Shown one piece after another: positions 27,321 to 36,586 of a DNA stretch of 64,000 nucleotides; position 1 is the stretch's first letter, and each line of letters begins with the position of its first letter. Location of the stretch: contig PHBX01000026.1 of the NCBI GenBank assembly GCA_002842045.1, positions 1 through 64,000 of the forward strand, read 5' to 3'. The DNA is from Chloroflexi bacterium HGW-Chloroflexi-3. GTDB lineage: Bacteria > Chloroflexota > Anaerolineae > Anaerolineales > Anaerolineaceae. The notes below the pieces were generated by a model, which was not told where the DNA came from, searched no databases, and saw only the letters and a list, made by a program, of their open reading frames with translations. The position numbers and the translations under genes are program-made.

Positions 27321-28043
27321 TTAGATTAAAGGCTGTTTGGCAGGAATCCCTGTTCGTCTTGGATATAATTTCGGTGTCCTGGCGATTTTATCAATAATGA
27401 CAAGGTAACGTTCTTCTACCACCCCGGGTATTGATACCGGTAATAATTGACGCAAAGTCCCACCTAAAATTTGAATTGCTTTCGTTGCCTTTTGTGTTTC
27501 AGCAGGTCCGCTCTCCCCTTTCTGAGCAATTACACCACCTCCCAATCTAGCCAATGGCAGCAAATATTCAACCAGCACTGGCAAGTTTGCCACTGCTCTC
27601 GCTACTGCCCACTCAAATTTCTCACGATATTTCGGGTTTTGACCTAAAGCCTCAGCCCGATCCTGAATAATATTTACATGCTCAAGTTTGAGAATATCAA
27701 CAATATGTTGACAGAATTTTGTTTTTTTTCCAACAGATTCAACCATGGTTAATCGCATGGCAGGAAAAATGATTTTCAGGGGAATTCCAGGAAAACCGGC
27801 TCCAGTACCCACATCGATTAAACTCTTGGGTCGATTATCCCTCCAGGCAAGAACACAGGTCAGCGAATCCAGAAAGTGCTTATTGCGGATCTGTTCGATA
27901 TCACGAATAGCTGTAAGGTTAAATTTTTCATTCCAGGCCATTAATTCCTGTTCGTAAAGGCGAAAGGAATCCACCTGAGCACCACTTAAACGAACACTCA
28001 ATAATTGCTGTGCGTCCTGTACAAATTGATCCATTGAAGCCAT
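27321..28043 (-). CDS. rsmG: 16S rRNA (guanine-N7) methyltransferase G
   Basis: SAM-dependent enzyme methylating G527 of 16S rRNA. Motif I is DVGTGAGFPGIPLKI at about 82-96, followed by LTMVESVGKKTKFC and the RsmG segment VIQDRAEALG; AVARAVANLPVLVEYLLPL and GGGVIAQKGES match the family's catalytic half. At 240 aa it is standard. The ATG overlaps the stop of the PHP gene by one base (TAATG), implying translational coupling. Often found with mnmG (gidA); here it is with a PHP phosphoesterase instead. Confidence 0.95.
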   Translation of the reverse strand: MASMDQFVQDAQQLLSVRLSGAQVDSFRLYEQELMAWNEKFNLTAIRDIEQIRNKHFLDSLTCVLAWRDNRPKSLIDVGTGAGFPGIPLKIIFPAMRLTMVESVGKKTKFCQHIVDILKLEHVNIIQDRAEALGQNPKYREKFEWAVARAVANLPVLVEYLLPLARLGGGVIAQKGESGPAETQKATKAIQILGGTLRQLLPVSIPGVVEERYLVIIDKIARTPKLYPRRTGIPAKQPLI

Positions 28044-28714
28044 TATATCGAAAACTTGTCCTTACCGAATATTGTTTTGGCGATTTTTGCTGAGGTGGAG
28101 CTGATTCTTATCATGGGAGAAGAAGATTTCGTTAAGTATTCTGGTTCCCGGAAAGATTGTTTCATCGACTCAGAATCTGTAAAAGGAGCTATCAATTGTA
28201 TTGCCCGTCCTACTTCAACCAAAGTATGTGCGTCTGATCCAATGGTTCCTCTCAAATTATTCACCCTAGCATATTCTTTAGCTGCTTCATTGATGGTTGT
28301 TATAAATGATCGTGCATTAAAAATTTCAATTGCATCGACCAAAGGTGTAATTTCAATTAAATCTTCCACTTCCCATCCATGTCGTAGACGATCAAAAGGG
28401 TGAGAAACGCTTATAAAAGCATTTTGATCACGCAAGCGTTTGATTGCTTCCACAGGTTCTAAACCTCGTGGTATTTCTTCTTTAACATAAAATGCTAATA
28501 GCTCACCTCTCGTAGTTAAAATCTCTTCACCAACAATGATCAAATCGGGATCGAGGGTTTTCGCATATAAAGCTCCGCGTATTGTATTGTGATCGGTAAT
28601 CACCAATTTGTCTAAACCGCGTTTTCGGGCAACTTTGATTAAATCTTTAACTTTCACCAGGCTGTCAGAGGAAGCAGCTGTATGACAATGAAGTTCAATT
28701 TTCCACTTTTGCAT
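28043..28714 (-). CDS. PHP-domain metal-dependent phosphoesterase
   Basis: A 223-residue PHP fold protein. Metal-ligand motifs are ELHCHTAASSDSL at residues 7-19, ITDHNTIRG at about 40, SHPFDRLRHG at about 100 and GSDAHTLVEVG at about 160. This is the short, stand-alone PHP type, related to 3',5'-nucleotide bisphosphatases (TrpH/YciV-like) rather than to DNA polymerase subunits. It overlaps its neighbours at both ends (20 bases with the flippase-like gene, 1 base with rsmG), so the three are one translation-coupled operon. Substrate not assignable. Confidence 0.85.
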   Translation of the reverse strand: MQKWKIELHCHTAASSDSLVKVKDLIKVARKRGLDKLVITDHNTIRGALYAKTLDPDLIIVGEEILTTRGELLAFYVKEEIPRGLEPVEAIKRLRDQNAFISVSHPFDRLRHGWEVEDLIEITPLVDAIEIFNARSFITTINEAAKEYARVNNLRGTIGSDAHTLVEVGRAIQLIAPFTDSESMKQSFREPEYLTKSSSPMIRISSTSAKIAKTIFGKDKFSI

Positions 28715-29690
28715 ATCGTTTTTCCTTTAAACCCAGTAATTCCAGGGAGATCACCCAGGTTAATAATCCCAGAGTAATTCCAAACCACAAAGTTGCCAGC
28801 CGAATAATCAAGGTTGCAAATGAGGCGCTGGTTGAATTCATTCCCACCAGGAGTGTGAGCATCCCTGCAATCGACGCTTCCGCTGCGCCTAACCCACCTG
28901 GCAAAGTAGATACAGCTGCAATGACTGTCGAAAAAGCAAGAATAAATACTGCATTGGCAAAAGTCTCCTGGTTTGCAGGTAAACCCAAAACGGTCAGTAA
29001 ATAATAAAAGCCAATGCCTTCAAAAAGCCAGGAAATTGTGCCTAAACTAACTGCCAGAAAGGTAGCGCCGGGACGGAAGACAATAAAACTACCTTCGTAG
29101 AATTCATATAAGTGGGGTGAAAACTTTTTTATGATCGGAATTTTTTTTGTCAGGTTCAGAAACCAATATGCTATCGATTTGATTTGAGAAATGATGATCA
29201 GTCCGACCAATAAAACCAGGACCAATAGAAATGCATACGAATATTGTGGATACGCAATAACGCCAAAAGTTGAAAGCAACAGAACCGCCAATCCATCACT
29301 AATTCTTTCAGCAACAATGACAGAAACACCACGGGATACTGGTATCCCCGTCATATCTCTCAACCAGACACCTTTCAATACTTCTCCAGCTTTACCTGGT
29401 GTCATTGCCAGCGGAAAACCAGCAACAAATAACCTCAAACTCTGCAGAACAGGAAAATCCTCAACACCAATTTGCTTAAGGTAAAAATGCCACTTCACAA
29501 ACCTCAGGATGTAATTGATCAGGGTGAAGCCCATCATAATCAGCAATACCTGCCAGGAAAATTCCCTTGCCAGGTATAAAATTTGCCGAATATCACCCAC
29601 AAAAGTTAGAACAATCAAAACCAGAAATCCTAACAACAACCAGGGTAACATCTTCTTCAGAATTGTTTGCGTGGAAAATGAATTCTCCAT
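28695..29690 (-). CDS. Flippase-like/LPG synthase transmembrane-domain protein (UPF0104 family)
   Basis: Integral membrane protein of 331 aa with about eight hydrophobic segments. The family signature lies in the middle: LRLFVAGFPLAMTPGKAGEVLKG (P-G-K-x-G-E) and GVSVIVAERISDGLAVLLLS, with TLPGGLGAAEASIAGML near the C-terminus. Relatives include MprF's membrane half and AglD-like glycosyl transfer partners. No soluble lysyl-transferase domain is present, so lipid lysylation is unlikely by itself. First gene of the three-gene minus-strand operon with PHP and rsmG. Confidence 0.85.
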   Translation of the reverse strand: MENSFSTQTILKKMLPWLLLGFLVLIVLTFVGDIRQILYLAREFSWQVLLIMMGFTLINYILRFVKWHFYLKQIGVEDFPVLQSLRLFVAGFPLAMTPGKAGEVLKGVWLRDMTGIPVSRGVSVIVAERISDGLAVLLLSTFGVIAYPQYSYAFLLVLVLLVGLIIISQIKSIAYWFLNLTKKIPIIKKFSPHLYEFYEGSFIVFRPGATFLAVSLGTISWLFEGIGFYYLLTVLGLPANQETFANAVFILAFSTVIAAVSTLPGGLGAAEASIAGMLTLLVGMNSTSASFATLIIRLATLWFGITLGLLTWVISLELLGLKEKRYAKVEN

Positions 29691-29751
29691 AAGGCAAATT
29701 ATACTTTGATAATGATAGAGACCATGGATGAAAAGTATTTAATCACGTAAT

Positions 29752-29772
29752 AAAAAAAGCGCTTTTCAGCGC
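29752..29772 (-). terminator. Terminator of deoB
   Basis: On the minus strand GCGCT (29772-29768) pairs with AGCGC (29763-29759) around a 4-base loop and is followed by a run of seven T (29758-29752). It lies just after the deoB stop. Confidence 0.75.
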
Positions 29773-29778
29773 CATTTT

Positions 29779-30957
29779 TTAAAGAATTTTATCCAAAAAA
29801 CTTGTGCCAATTTGCGGAGGTTCAAGTGAAAATATTTCTGCGATTGTTGCGCCAACATCTGCATAGGACTCTCGAATTCCGAGATCCACATTTGCATTGA
29901 TTTTATTTCCAAACACAAGTAATGGACTGAATTCCCGTGAATGATCGGTACTTTCAGTGGTTGGATCCACCCCATGATCTGAAACAATCATTACAACATC
30001 ATCTGACTCCATATTCCCCACAATTTGTGGGATAAAACGATCAAAGGATTCCAGCGCATCTGCATATCCCCGAACGTCATTACGATGACCATAAATCTGA
30101 TCAAATTCGATCAAGTTAGCAAATAACAAACCATTGAAATCCTTCTTCATGAAATCAATCGTAGCAAGAATCGAATCATGATTGTTCGTTGTGTGATTGG
30201 TAACACTGATCCCCCGATTGCCAAATAAATCATCAATCTTTCCAGTCGCATACACTTTAAATCCGGCTGATAGCAACTTATCCATCATGGTATCACTCTC
30301 TGGATAACGAGGATAATCATGACGTAGACTGGTACGCTGAAATTCTCCTGCCCGTTCACCAATGAACGGACGTGCGATGACACGACCAACCCCATATTCA
30401 CCGACCAACATCTTTCTGGAAATTTTACATAATTCATACAGTTTTTCGATTGGGATGATATCTTCATGTGCAGCAATCTGGAAAACAGAATCACCTGAAG
30501 TGTAAACGATCGGTTTTCCAGTACGCATGTGTTCCTCACCAAATTCCTGGATTACGGCGGTTCCTGAAGCTGGTTTGTTAGCCAGTACATCCAATCCTGT
30601 TAATTCTTTAAATTCCTGAATGACTACTGGAGGGAATCCTTCCGGAAATACTGGAAATGGCTCTTTCAGATAAATACCCATTAATTCCCAGTGGCCAGTG
30701 ACAGAATCTTTTCCTGCTGAACGCGGTGTCAATTTTCCAAATGCACCTTTGGCAGGATCAACAGCTGTAACCCCTTTCATCGGAGTAATTCTGCCAAATC
30801 CAAATGCCTCAAGATTGGGCAATTTCAAACCACCAACAACATTTGCCGTGTTAGACAAGGAGTTACTCCCTACGTCGCCATATTGCTCCGCGTCAGGAGC
30901 TGCACCCGCACCGACACCATCCAGAACAAAGATAATCACTCTTTGAATATTTTCCAA
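29779..30957 (-). CDS. deoB: Phosphopentomutase
   Basis: Interconverts (deoxy)ribose 1- and 5-phosphate in nucleoside salvage. Alkaline-phosphatase superfamily motifs: VIIFVLDGVGAGAAPDAEQY at the N-terminus (metal Asp), SAGKDSVTGHWELMG with the phosphorylated Thr, and MIVSDHGVDPTTESTDHSRE near the C-terminus with metal Asp/His. A TTG at 30957 sits 5 bases after AAAGGAG and gives 392 aa; an ATG at 30978 without a ribosome binding site is the alternative (399 aa). A TATACA on the minus strand (31021-31016) is a possible -10 box. Divergent from the ABC transporter. Confidence 0.94.
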   Translation of the reverse strand: MENIQRVIIFVLDGVGAGAAPDAEQYGDVGSNSLSNTANVVGGLKLPNLEAFGFGRITPMKGVTAVDPAKGAFGKLTPRSAGKDSVTGHWELMGIYLKEPFPVFPEGFPPVVIQEFKELTGLDVLANKPASGTAVIQEFGEEHMRTGKPIVYTSGDSVFQIAAHEDIIPIEKLYELCKISRKMLVGEYGVGRVIARPFIGERAGEFQRTSLRHDYPRYPESDTMMDKLLSAGFKVYATGKIDDLFGNRGISVTNHTTNNHDSILATIDFMKKDFNGLLFANLIEFDQIYGHRNDVRGYADALESFDRFIPQIVGNMESDDVVMIVSDHGVDPTTESTDHSREFSPLLVFGNKINANVDLGIRESYADVGATIAEIFSLEPPQIGTSFLDKIL

Positions 30958-31081
30958 TTTGACTCCTTTACCTACCATATTTTTAAATTGTATCACCCAT
31001 TCTCACAGGTAGATTGTATATAAAAAACGTAAATTAATAATGAAATAATCATTAATAAATGACAAACTGTTCCTGATTAGA

Positions 31082-31090
31082 TGCTATAAT
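31082..31090 (+). promoter_or_regulatory. Extended -10 promoter of the amino-acid transporter
   Basis: TGCTATAAT: TG at 31082-31083 and TATAAT at 31085-31090, identical to the ROK kinase promoter core but here followed by a 51-base leader with a GGAGG at 31139-31143 before ATG 31149. Confidence 0.7.
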
Positions 31091-31148
31091 CTATCGTGTA
31101 ATTTCATTCCCTTAGATCACACAAAAGAAAATTTTTTGGAGGAGACAC

Positions 31149-32024
31149 ATGAAAAAAACCATTTTTGTATTGATGTCAATATTGATGATAACAAGTTTGG
31201 TCTTAAGCGCTTGTTCGCAGTCAAAGACAACTGAACCAGTTGTGGATGAACAGGGTTATCCGATGGATCAGGCTGCTGTCGATCAGGCAGATCAAGGCTA
31301 TCCGGCTGGCGAACAGCCCTCAGCTGGTCAGGTGGATGCTGGCTACCCAGCCCCTATATCAGTTTTCGTTGGTACAGATGCAACTTTTCCACCTTTTGAA
31401 ATGGTTGATGAAACAACGAAAGAATACATAGGCTTTGATATGGACCTAATCAGGGCAATTGCAATTGAAGCTGGTTTAAATATTGTTATTGAATCTAAAC
31501 CATTTGATATAGTATTATCAGATTTAGAATTATGCAAAATCGATATGGCAATTGCTGCTATTACAATAACTGATGAAAGAAAGACAAAATTCTTATTCAG
31601 CGAACCATATGTAGATGCCGGACAAATCATCACAGTTAAGGCTGGCAATACTTCTATCACCGGAAAAGCTGATTTAAATGGAAAAATCATTGGAGCACAA
31701 CTAGGTACTACTGGCGAAATAGAAGCAAAGGCTATTGAAGGTGTTGTATATAAACCATATGACACTTACGATCTTGCATTCTTAGAATTGATAAATGGAC
31801 AAATTGATGCAGTAATTGCTGATAATCCTACTGCGCTTGGTTTCATTGAGATGAATCCTGGAAAATTGATGACAGTTGGGGAAGTATTTACAAGTGAATT
31901 TTATGGTATTGCCATCTGCAATGATAGGCAAGATTTGCTGGATAAAATAAATCCTGCTTTAAATGCAGTAATAGAGTCAGGTTATGCTGAAGAACTAGCA
32001 GCTAAATATCTTGCAGGACAATAA
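31149..32024 (+). CDS. Polar amino-acid ABC transporter substrate-binding lipoprotein
   Basis: Family 3 solute-binding protein of 291 aa. The signal peptide ends in a lipobox LSAC (Cys 22). A linker of about 40 residues carries three GYP units (QGYPMD, QGYPAG, AGYPAP). The binding domain starts FVGTDATFPPFEMVDETT, with IGFDMDLIRAIAIEAGL, AIAAITITDERKTKFLFSEPY (ligand-contacting Thr-x-x-R) and YGIAICNDRQDLLDKIN. Downstream permease and ATPase genes confirm the system. Probably imports a polar amino acid such as glutamine or arginine; specificity is not readable. GGAGGAGA precedes the ATG. Confidence 0.93.
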   Translation: MKKTIFVLMSILMITSLVLSACSQSKTTEPVVDEQGYPMDQAAVDQADQGYPAGEQPSAGQVDAGYPAPISVFVGTDATFPPFEMVDETTKEYIGFDMDLIRAIAIEAGLNIVIESKPFDIVLSDLELCKIDMAIAAITITDERKTKFLFSEPYVDAGQIITVKAGNTSITGKADLNGKIIGAQLGTTGEIEAKAIEGVVYKPYDTYDLAFLELINGQIDAVIADNPTALGFIEMNPGKLMTVGEVFTSEFYGIAICNDRQDLLDKINPALNAVIESGYAEELAAKYLAGQ

Positions 32025-32035
32025 TTCATAACTCA

Positions 32036-32066
32036 AAAAAGCCTGGGAATTAATCCCAGGCTTTTT
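32036..32066 (+). terminator. Attenuating terminator between binding-protein and permease genes
   Basis: GCCTGGGA (32041-32048) pairs with TCCCAGGC (32054-32061) with a 5-base loop, A-run before and TTTTT after. It lies 12 bases after the binding-protein stop and 16 before the permease start, so it would favour a surplus of binding protein. Confidence 0.88.
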
Positions 32067-32081
32067 AATATGGAGAGATAG

Positions 32082-32897
32082 ATGGTAAATTCAAAAAACG
32101 AAAATAATTCAAAAAATGGAGAAAAGAAAGGTTATAGTTTCTTTTTCGACCGCTGGTGGTTACTATTATTCGGGGTACTTGCAATTATTGTTTTATTAGT
32201 AATTTTCAAACCTGACCCATTCAGGAGAATTATTATCTTTGTATATGATGGAATTTGGGTAACCATTTTTACAACTGTTGTGTCATTTGTCTTAGTCCTT
32301 ATTTTTGGTTTAGCTGCAGGTCTAGGTAGAATTTCAAAAAATATAATTCTTAACGGTATGGCAACAATCTATGTTGAATTAGTAAGAGGCATACCATTGC
32401 TCGTACAATTAATGTTCTGGTATTTTGCTTTTCCTTCAGTTATTCAAGAGGTTGGTAATGCTTTTGCAATTTCCAGTTTCGCTACTTATAGAGCAAATCC
32501 ATTCTTGATGGCTATACTTGGCTTAACTTTTTGTTATTCAGCTTACATGAGTGAAGTGTATCGGGCAGGAATTCAAAGCATATCAAAAGGGCAAATGGAA
32601 GCTGCTCGAAGTTTAGGCATGAATTATTTCCAATCCATGAGATTTATTATTCTTCCACAAGCAATTCGGGTTATTCTTCCACCTGTAGGAAATGAATTTA
32701 TTACTTTACTCAAGGACTCCTCTCTTGTCAGTGTTGTTGCTGTAGCGGATATCACCCGGCGTGGGCGTGAATTTATGGCTGCTAACTTTATCCCAATACA
32801 AACCTGGGTAATGGTTGCTTTACTCTATCTGGTATTAACCCTCTTTTCTGCAAGAATTGTGACCTGGATTGAACGAAAAACAAAGTTGGAGCGCTAA
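32082..32897 (+). CDS. Polar amino-acid ABC transporter permease
   Basis: HisM/GlnP-type inner-membrane permease of 271 aa with about five to six membrane segments. The conserved N-terminal family motif [21 protein letters not shown] is at about 90-110. The EAA loop reads [20 protein letters not shown] at about 165-184, and the end of the loop is followed by [20 protein letters not shown]. An unusually charged N-terminal tail ([15 protein letters not shown]) precedes the first membrane segment. GGAGAG sits before ATG 32082. Next to its ATPase with 2 bases between. Confidence 0.94.
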   Translation: MVNSKNENNSKNGEKKGYSFFFDRWWLLLFGVLAIIVLLVIFKPDPFRRIIIFVYDGIWVTIFTTVVSFVLVLIFGLAAGLGRISKNIILNGMATIYVELVRGIPLLVQLMFWYFAFPSVIQEVGNAFAISSFATYRANPFLMAILGLTFCYSAYMSEVYRAGIQSISKGQMEAARSLGMNYFQSMRFIILPQAIRVILPPVGNEFITLLKDSSLVSVVAVADITRRGREFMAANFIPIQTWVMVALLYLVLTLFSARIVTWIERKTKLER

Positions 32898-32899
32898 AA

Positions 32900-33631
32900 A
32901 TGGAACCCATTATACATATTAACCAAATACATAAATATTTTGGACATGTTCATGCCTTGCGTGGTGTCAGCCTGGATATCTACAAAGGCGAAGTTGTTGT
33001 TGTTATTGGTCCATCCGGATCAGGTAAATCAACTCTTTTGCGCTGTATCAATCGATTGGAAGAATTTGATCAAGGTCAAATCGTCGTAGATGGAATTACT
33101 CTCGATTCAGCTGAAAATATCAACGCAGTGAGGACTGAAGTTGGTATGGTTTTTCAACAGTTCAACCTCTTTCCTCACCTCAGTGTTTTGGAAAATGTAA
33201 CCCTGGCACAAACCGTTGTAAGAAAACGCAATCCTGCTGAAGCAAAAATAATTGGTATGCAATTATTAGAAAAAGTTGGTATTCCGGAAAAAGCACAGGT
33301 CTATCCATTGCAACTATCCGGAGGACAACAACAGCGTGTCGCCATCGCGCGTGCCTTAGCAATGAATCCAAAAATTATGTTATTTGACGAACCAACCAGC
33401 GCACTTGATCCGGAAATGATTCAAGAGGTGCTGGATGTCATGTTGGCATTGGCAAGAGAAGGAATGACAATGGTAGTTGTATCTCATGAAATGGGTTTCG
33501 CAAGAGCTGCTGCAAACCGGGCAATCCTGATGGATGAAGGTCAAATTATTGAAGAAGCACCACCAAATGTATTATTCACAAATCCAACCAATGAACGTAC
33601 CAAGCTATTCCTCAGCAAAGTGTTGTTATAA
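32900..33631 (+). CDS. glnQ: Polar amino-acid ABC transporter ATP-binding protein
   Basis: ATPase of the transporter, 243 aa. Walker [19 protein letters not shown] at about 36-53, Q-loop [13 protein letters not shown], signature [16 protein letters not shown] at about 138 and Walker [16 protein letters not shown], with the switch His in [15 protein letters not shown]. All catalytic residues are intact. It is the GlnQ/HisP type. The gene symbol is by family; the true substrate is not known. Last gene of the transporter operon. Confidence 0.94.
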   Translation: MEPIIHINQIHKYFGHVHALRGVSLDIYKGEVVVVIGPSGSGKSTLLRCINRLEEFDQGQIVVDGITLDSAENINAVRTEVGMVFQQFNLFPHLSVLENVTLAQTVVRKRNPAEAKIIGMQLLEKVGIPEKAQVYPLQLSGGQQQRVAIARALAMNPKIMLFDEPTSALDPEMIQEVLDVMLALAREGMTMVVVSHEMGFARAAANRAILMDEGQIIEEAPPNVLFTNPTNERTKLFLSKVLL

Positions 33632-33745
33632 AAATTATTTTTGTTAAACTATAAAAGTCAGTTATAAAAATAATCTCTGATCTCCATTTTTCTTTAGTAT
33701 TGGATACTGTATAATCGTTTTATCAGATTTCATATTAGAGGTTGT

Positions 33746-36493
33746 ATGAAAAAGCGCTATTTACATTGGTTTGTTTGGATGTTTGCATTGCTAGGTTTGG
33801 TAATTTCTGTCGCCAGTGTTCCTGCTTCACCATTGCAATCTTCAAGCATTTCATTGATCAGCCCCATTAGTTGCCCTACTGGAGGTTGTGCAGCCGGTCA
33901 GAGATTAAATTTTCGGACGAGTTTTGATTTACTTAATTATGTTCCTTCTCCCATTACCAACATTCAAGTCTGTTTATTTACCCCAGCAAATTGGGCAGTT
34001 TCGGATGTTGATTTTGATTTTATTGGTAAATTAACGGGAGCAACCTATACAACTGAAACAATCCAGTGTGGATCAATTCCAACAAATTATGTCTTAAGTA
34101 AAGGTGTAGCAACAGCATTAACGGCCAATTTCTTTGGGGATGCTTTGGATTTTTATTTCAGGATAGGGAAATCTGCCAACCTAAGCGGATCAACCTTAAT
34201 CAGAGTTTTTGAAAAAAATGAGACTGGTTGGTCTCAAACTGAACAATCTTTCAATTATTTGCCAATTTCTCCGGTTAGTAACTCGGTTTACGTAGCCAAA
34301 GATGCTGCATCCTGTGGATCGAATAGCCCATGTTACATAAACTCAAAAGATGATCTGGCAAATGGCATCGGGACTGGATTAAAGGATGCAATTGATGCCA
34401 TTGATAGTGGGTCAACAATCAATGTGATTGGAAATTACCCGACAAAAAGTACTTCTGTGACAATTAATAAGGCTGTCACTATACAAGGTAATAATAACGC
34501 ATCGCTCACCAGCGAATCCCTCACCTGCACCCAACCCGTATTATTGTTGAATAATGCAATCACCATTCAGAACTTATCCATAAATGATGGATTCTGCGGT
34601 CTTCAAAGCCGTGACTTATTGGTGATAAATAGCTCACAAAGTATTAACATTTTTTCTAATAATCTCATCAATGGTAAAGATGCCATTCGGATTATTAATA
34701 ATCAAGGTAATTTAACAATTCGTTTCAATAACATTACCAATAACAGTGGATATGCAATTAACAAACCTAATTCATCTGGAACAGGACAAATTATTGCCAC
34801 AGCTAACAATATTTTCAATAACCGTTCAGGAGCACAAGTAAGTTGTAGCGTCAAAGAACTTGGACTGGTGGATCACAATTTTTGGGGAATTGGTATTCTG
34901 CCAAATGTGGCTGCCCCTGACTGTACTTCTCAATCCGGAAAACGATTGGGCAGCGCAATCATTGATAACCTGGCAAGTCCAGGCGTGCAGGCACAACTCA
35001 TCACGGTGACATCAACAAAGAAATCATACTTTGAAAATAACGTAGCTGTTCAACGTCCAACAACAAATCCAGATAATCCAGATTTTGACATATATATCGT
35101 GAATCACGGTAATAATGCAGCAAATACACCATTTCTAAATTCTGGTGCCACATCCACTTTGGTTCCTTGCAATAATTACTACGACATATTTTTGGCGCAG
35201 GGATTAACAAACATTCTTCAATTAGATTTATTCATGAAATATAACCTCAATGCAGCTTGTATTGCTAATGTTGAATCCAGTACATATTGTGGCCAGAGTA
35301 ATCCCGTATTGTATCCTTTATGGTGGTATGACCCTGATCAGTTGATCACAACTGGTTGGAATACAACCGGGCAAGCTCCTAACGGCCCTTCTGCGGCAGG
35401 AGTTAATGGACAGGTAACAACCTGCCATCTGACAAATAAAGAGATCTCGGTTCAAATTGATTCCTCTGGACGCCCTGGAATTTCCAATGATTTGAATTAC
35501 ACACCTTTTGTCGTGGGATTGGTTGGGCAACCTGCCGCAGCAGTATTATCCAGTTTTACAGCCACACCTGGTAATATGCAAGTGACCATAAATTGGTCTA
35601 CCGCCAGTGAATTAAATACCAGTGGTTTTTATGTTCAAAGAAGACAAACAGGAACTTTGTCGTTTACTCGGATAAGTCCTTTCATCGTTCACACGGGTAC
35701 CGATTCTTCTGGCGCTAATTATTCTGTTGTGGATAACAACGTAATCAATGGGACCAGTTATGACTACCGACTGGAGATTATTGGGACCAATTTACTCTCT
35801 GTATATTCCAATATTATCAGTGCCACACCTGTACCCCCAACCCTGACACCAACCATTACCTTAACCCCTACAACAACTTTAACACCAACGATCACCCATA
35901 CACCAACTATTACCGTATCAACATCACCAACAATCACACTTACACCAACCATTACAATCACAAGCACTGTAACCCCGACACCTACACGCACGCGGTTTCA
36001 AACTGCCACCAGAACACGTACACCATTTCTCATCCCTTATCGCAGCCCAACCAGAACTCAAGTGGTGTACAGTACTAATCCTATTGGATACCCCGCTTCA
36101 ACAAGTGCTAATCTCACTCCTGATATTGGATATCCTGGACCTATCAGTGGAGAAACACAACCTAGTGATGGGTATCCATTACCTGGAGAAAGCACTCAGG
36201 TGGGTGGAGGATACCCTGAACCAGAAACTGAGAACGGGCAAACGACGATAATTCCAGACAATGGAACGATAAATAAGACACCACAACCTGGCTCAACGAT
36301 TCTATCGAAACAAACCCCAACTTCCAAACCAATGGATGGCGAGAAATCCACAGATTGGGTGTACCCATTATTAGGTAGTATTATTGGACTTTCTTTGGTA
36401 TTATTGGTCGGTTATTTTCTTTGGAAGAAAGGTTACATGGCTTTGCCATTCCTATCAAAAGAAGGACAAAACGAAGATCATTCACTGAAATAG
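33746..36493 (+). CDS. Large surface protein: beta-helix, fibronectin-like domain, Thr/Pro and GYP repeats, C-terminal anchor
   Basis: A 915-residue exported protein. Signal peptide at about 1-28. Residues about 30-185 form an N-terminal beta domain. Residues about 200-400 are an Asn-rich right-handed beta-helix with repeats such as ITIQNLSINDG, IRIINNQGNLTIRFNNITNN and IIATANNIFNN. Residues about 610-690 look like a fibronectin type III fold (VTINWSTASELNTSGFYVQR). A linker of about 50 residues made of T-P-T-I/L-T-x-T-P units follows, then four GYP repeats (775-830). A single hydrophobic segment (about 870-892) followed by WKKGY is a membrane anchor. No catalytic motif is obvious. Probable cell-surface adhesin or envelope scaffold. 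Confidence 0.72.
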   Translation: MKKRYLHWFVWMFALLGLVISVASVPASPLQSSSISLISPISCPTGGCAAGQRLNFRTSFDLLNYVPSPITNIQVCLFTPANWAVSDVDFDFIGKLTGATYTTETIQCGSIPTNYVLSKGVATALTANFFGDALDFYFRIGKSANLSGSTLIRVFEKNETGWSQTEQSFNYLPISPVSNSVYVAKDAASCGSNSPCYINSKDDLANGIGTGLKDAIDAIDSGSTINVIGNYPTKSTSVTINKAVTIQGNNNASLTSESLTCTQPVLLLNNAITIQNLSINDGFCGLQSRDLLVINSSQSINIFSNNLINGKDAIRIINNQGNLTIRFNNITNNSGYAINKPNSSGTGQIIATANNIFNNRSGAQVSCSVKELGLVDHNFWGIGILPNVAAPDCTSQSGKRLGSAIIDNLASPGVQAQLITVTSTKKSYFENNVAVQRPTTNPDNPDFDIYIVNHGNNAANTPFLNSGATSTLVPCNNYYDIFLAQGLTNILQLDLFMKYNLNAACIANVESSTYCGQSNPVLYPLWWYDPDQLITTGWNTTGQAPNGPSAAGVNGQVTTCHLTNKEISVQIDSSGRPGISNDLNYTPFVVGLVGQPAAAVLSSFTATPGNMQVTINWSTASELNTSGFYVQRRQTGTLSFTRISPFIVHTGTDSSGANYSVVDNNVINGTSYDYRLEIIGTNLLSVYSNIISATPVPPTLTPTITLTPTTTLTPTITHTPTITVSTSPTITLTPTITITSTVTPTPTRTRFQTATRTRTPFLIPYRSPTRTQVVYSTNPIGYPASTSANLTPDIGYPGPISGETQPSDGYPLPGESTQVGGGYPEPETENGQTTIIPDNGTINKTPQPGSTILSKQTPTSKPMDGEKSTDWVYPLLGSIIGLSLVLLVGYFLWKKGYMALPFLSKEGQNEDHSLK
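35833..36000 (+). repeat. Thr/Pro repeat region within the surface protein
   Basis: In-frame degenerate repeats encoding units such as TPTITLTPT and TPTITHTPT, about 55 codons long. Codons vary, so it is a protein-level repeat and not a perfect DNA repeat. Typical of a stretched, probably glycosylated linker in surface proteins of this phylum. Confidence 0.85.
36080..36220 (+). repeat. Four GYP units in the surface protein
   Basis: IGYPAS, IGYPGP, DGYPLP and GGYPEP occur at a spacing of about 13-14 residues (about 40 bases). The same GYP unit occurs three times in the nearby binding lipoprotein (31250-31350). Confidence 0.8.
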
Positions 36494-36508
36494 CTTTTAG
36501 TGATTTTT

Positions 36509-36537
36509 TTGACTTTTTAATTTGAATGTGCTATTCT
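36509..36537 (+). promoter_or_regulatory. Promoter for the MBL-fold hydrolase gene
   Basis: TTGACT (36509-36514), 17-base spacer, TATTCT (36532-36537) with a TG one base upstream (36528-36530). The ATG at 36587 is about 43 bases past the expected start and has GGAG at 36574-36577. Confidence 0.65.
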
Positions 36538-36586
36538 TCTTAATTGTTAAATAACGAGAATTGATACTTAATTTGGAGATTAATAG

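Noticed and set aside
35833..36000. Repeat array considered as CRISPR-like or tandem DNA repeat
   Set aside because: The units are codon-degenerate and in frame within the surface protein; there are no constant repeats or spacers.
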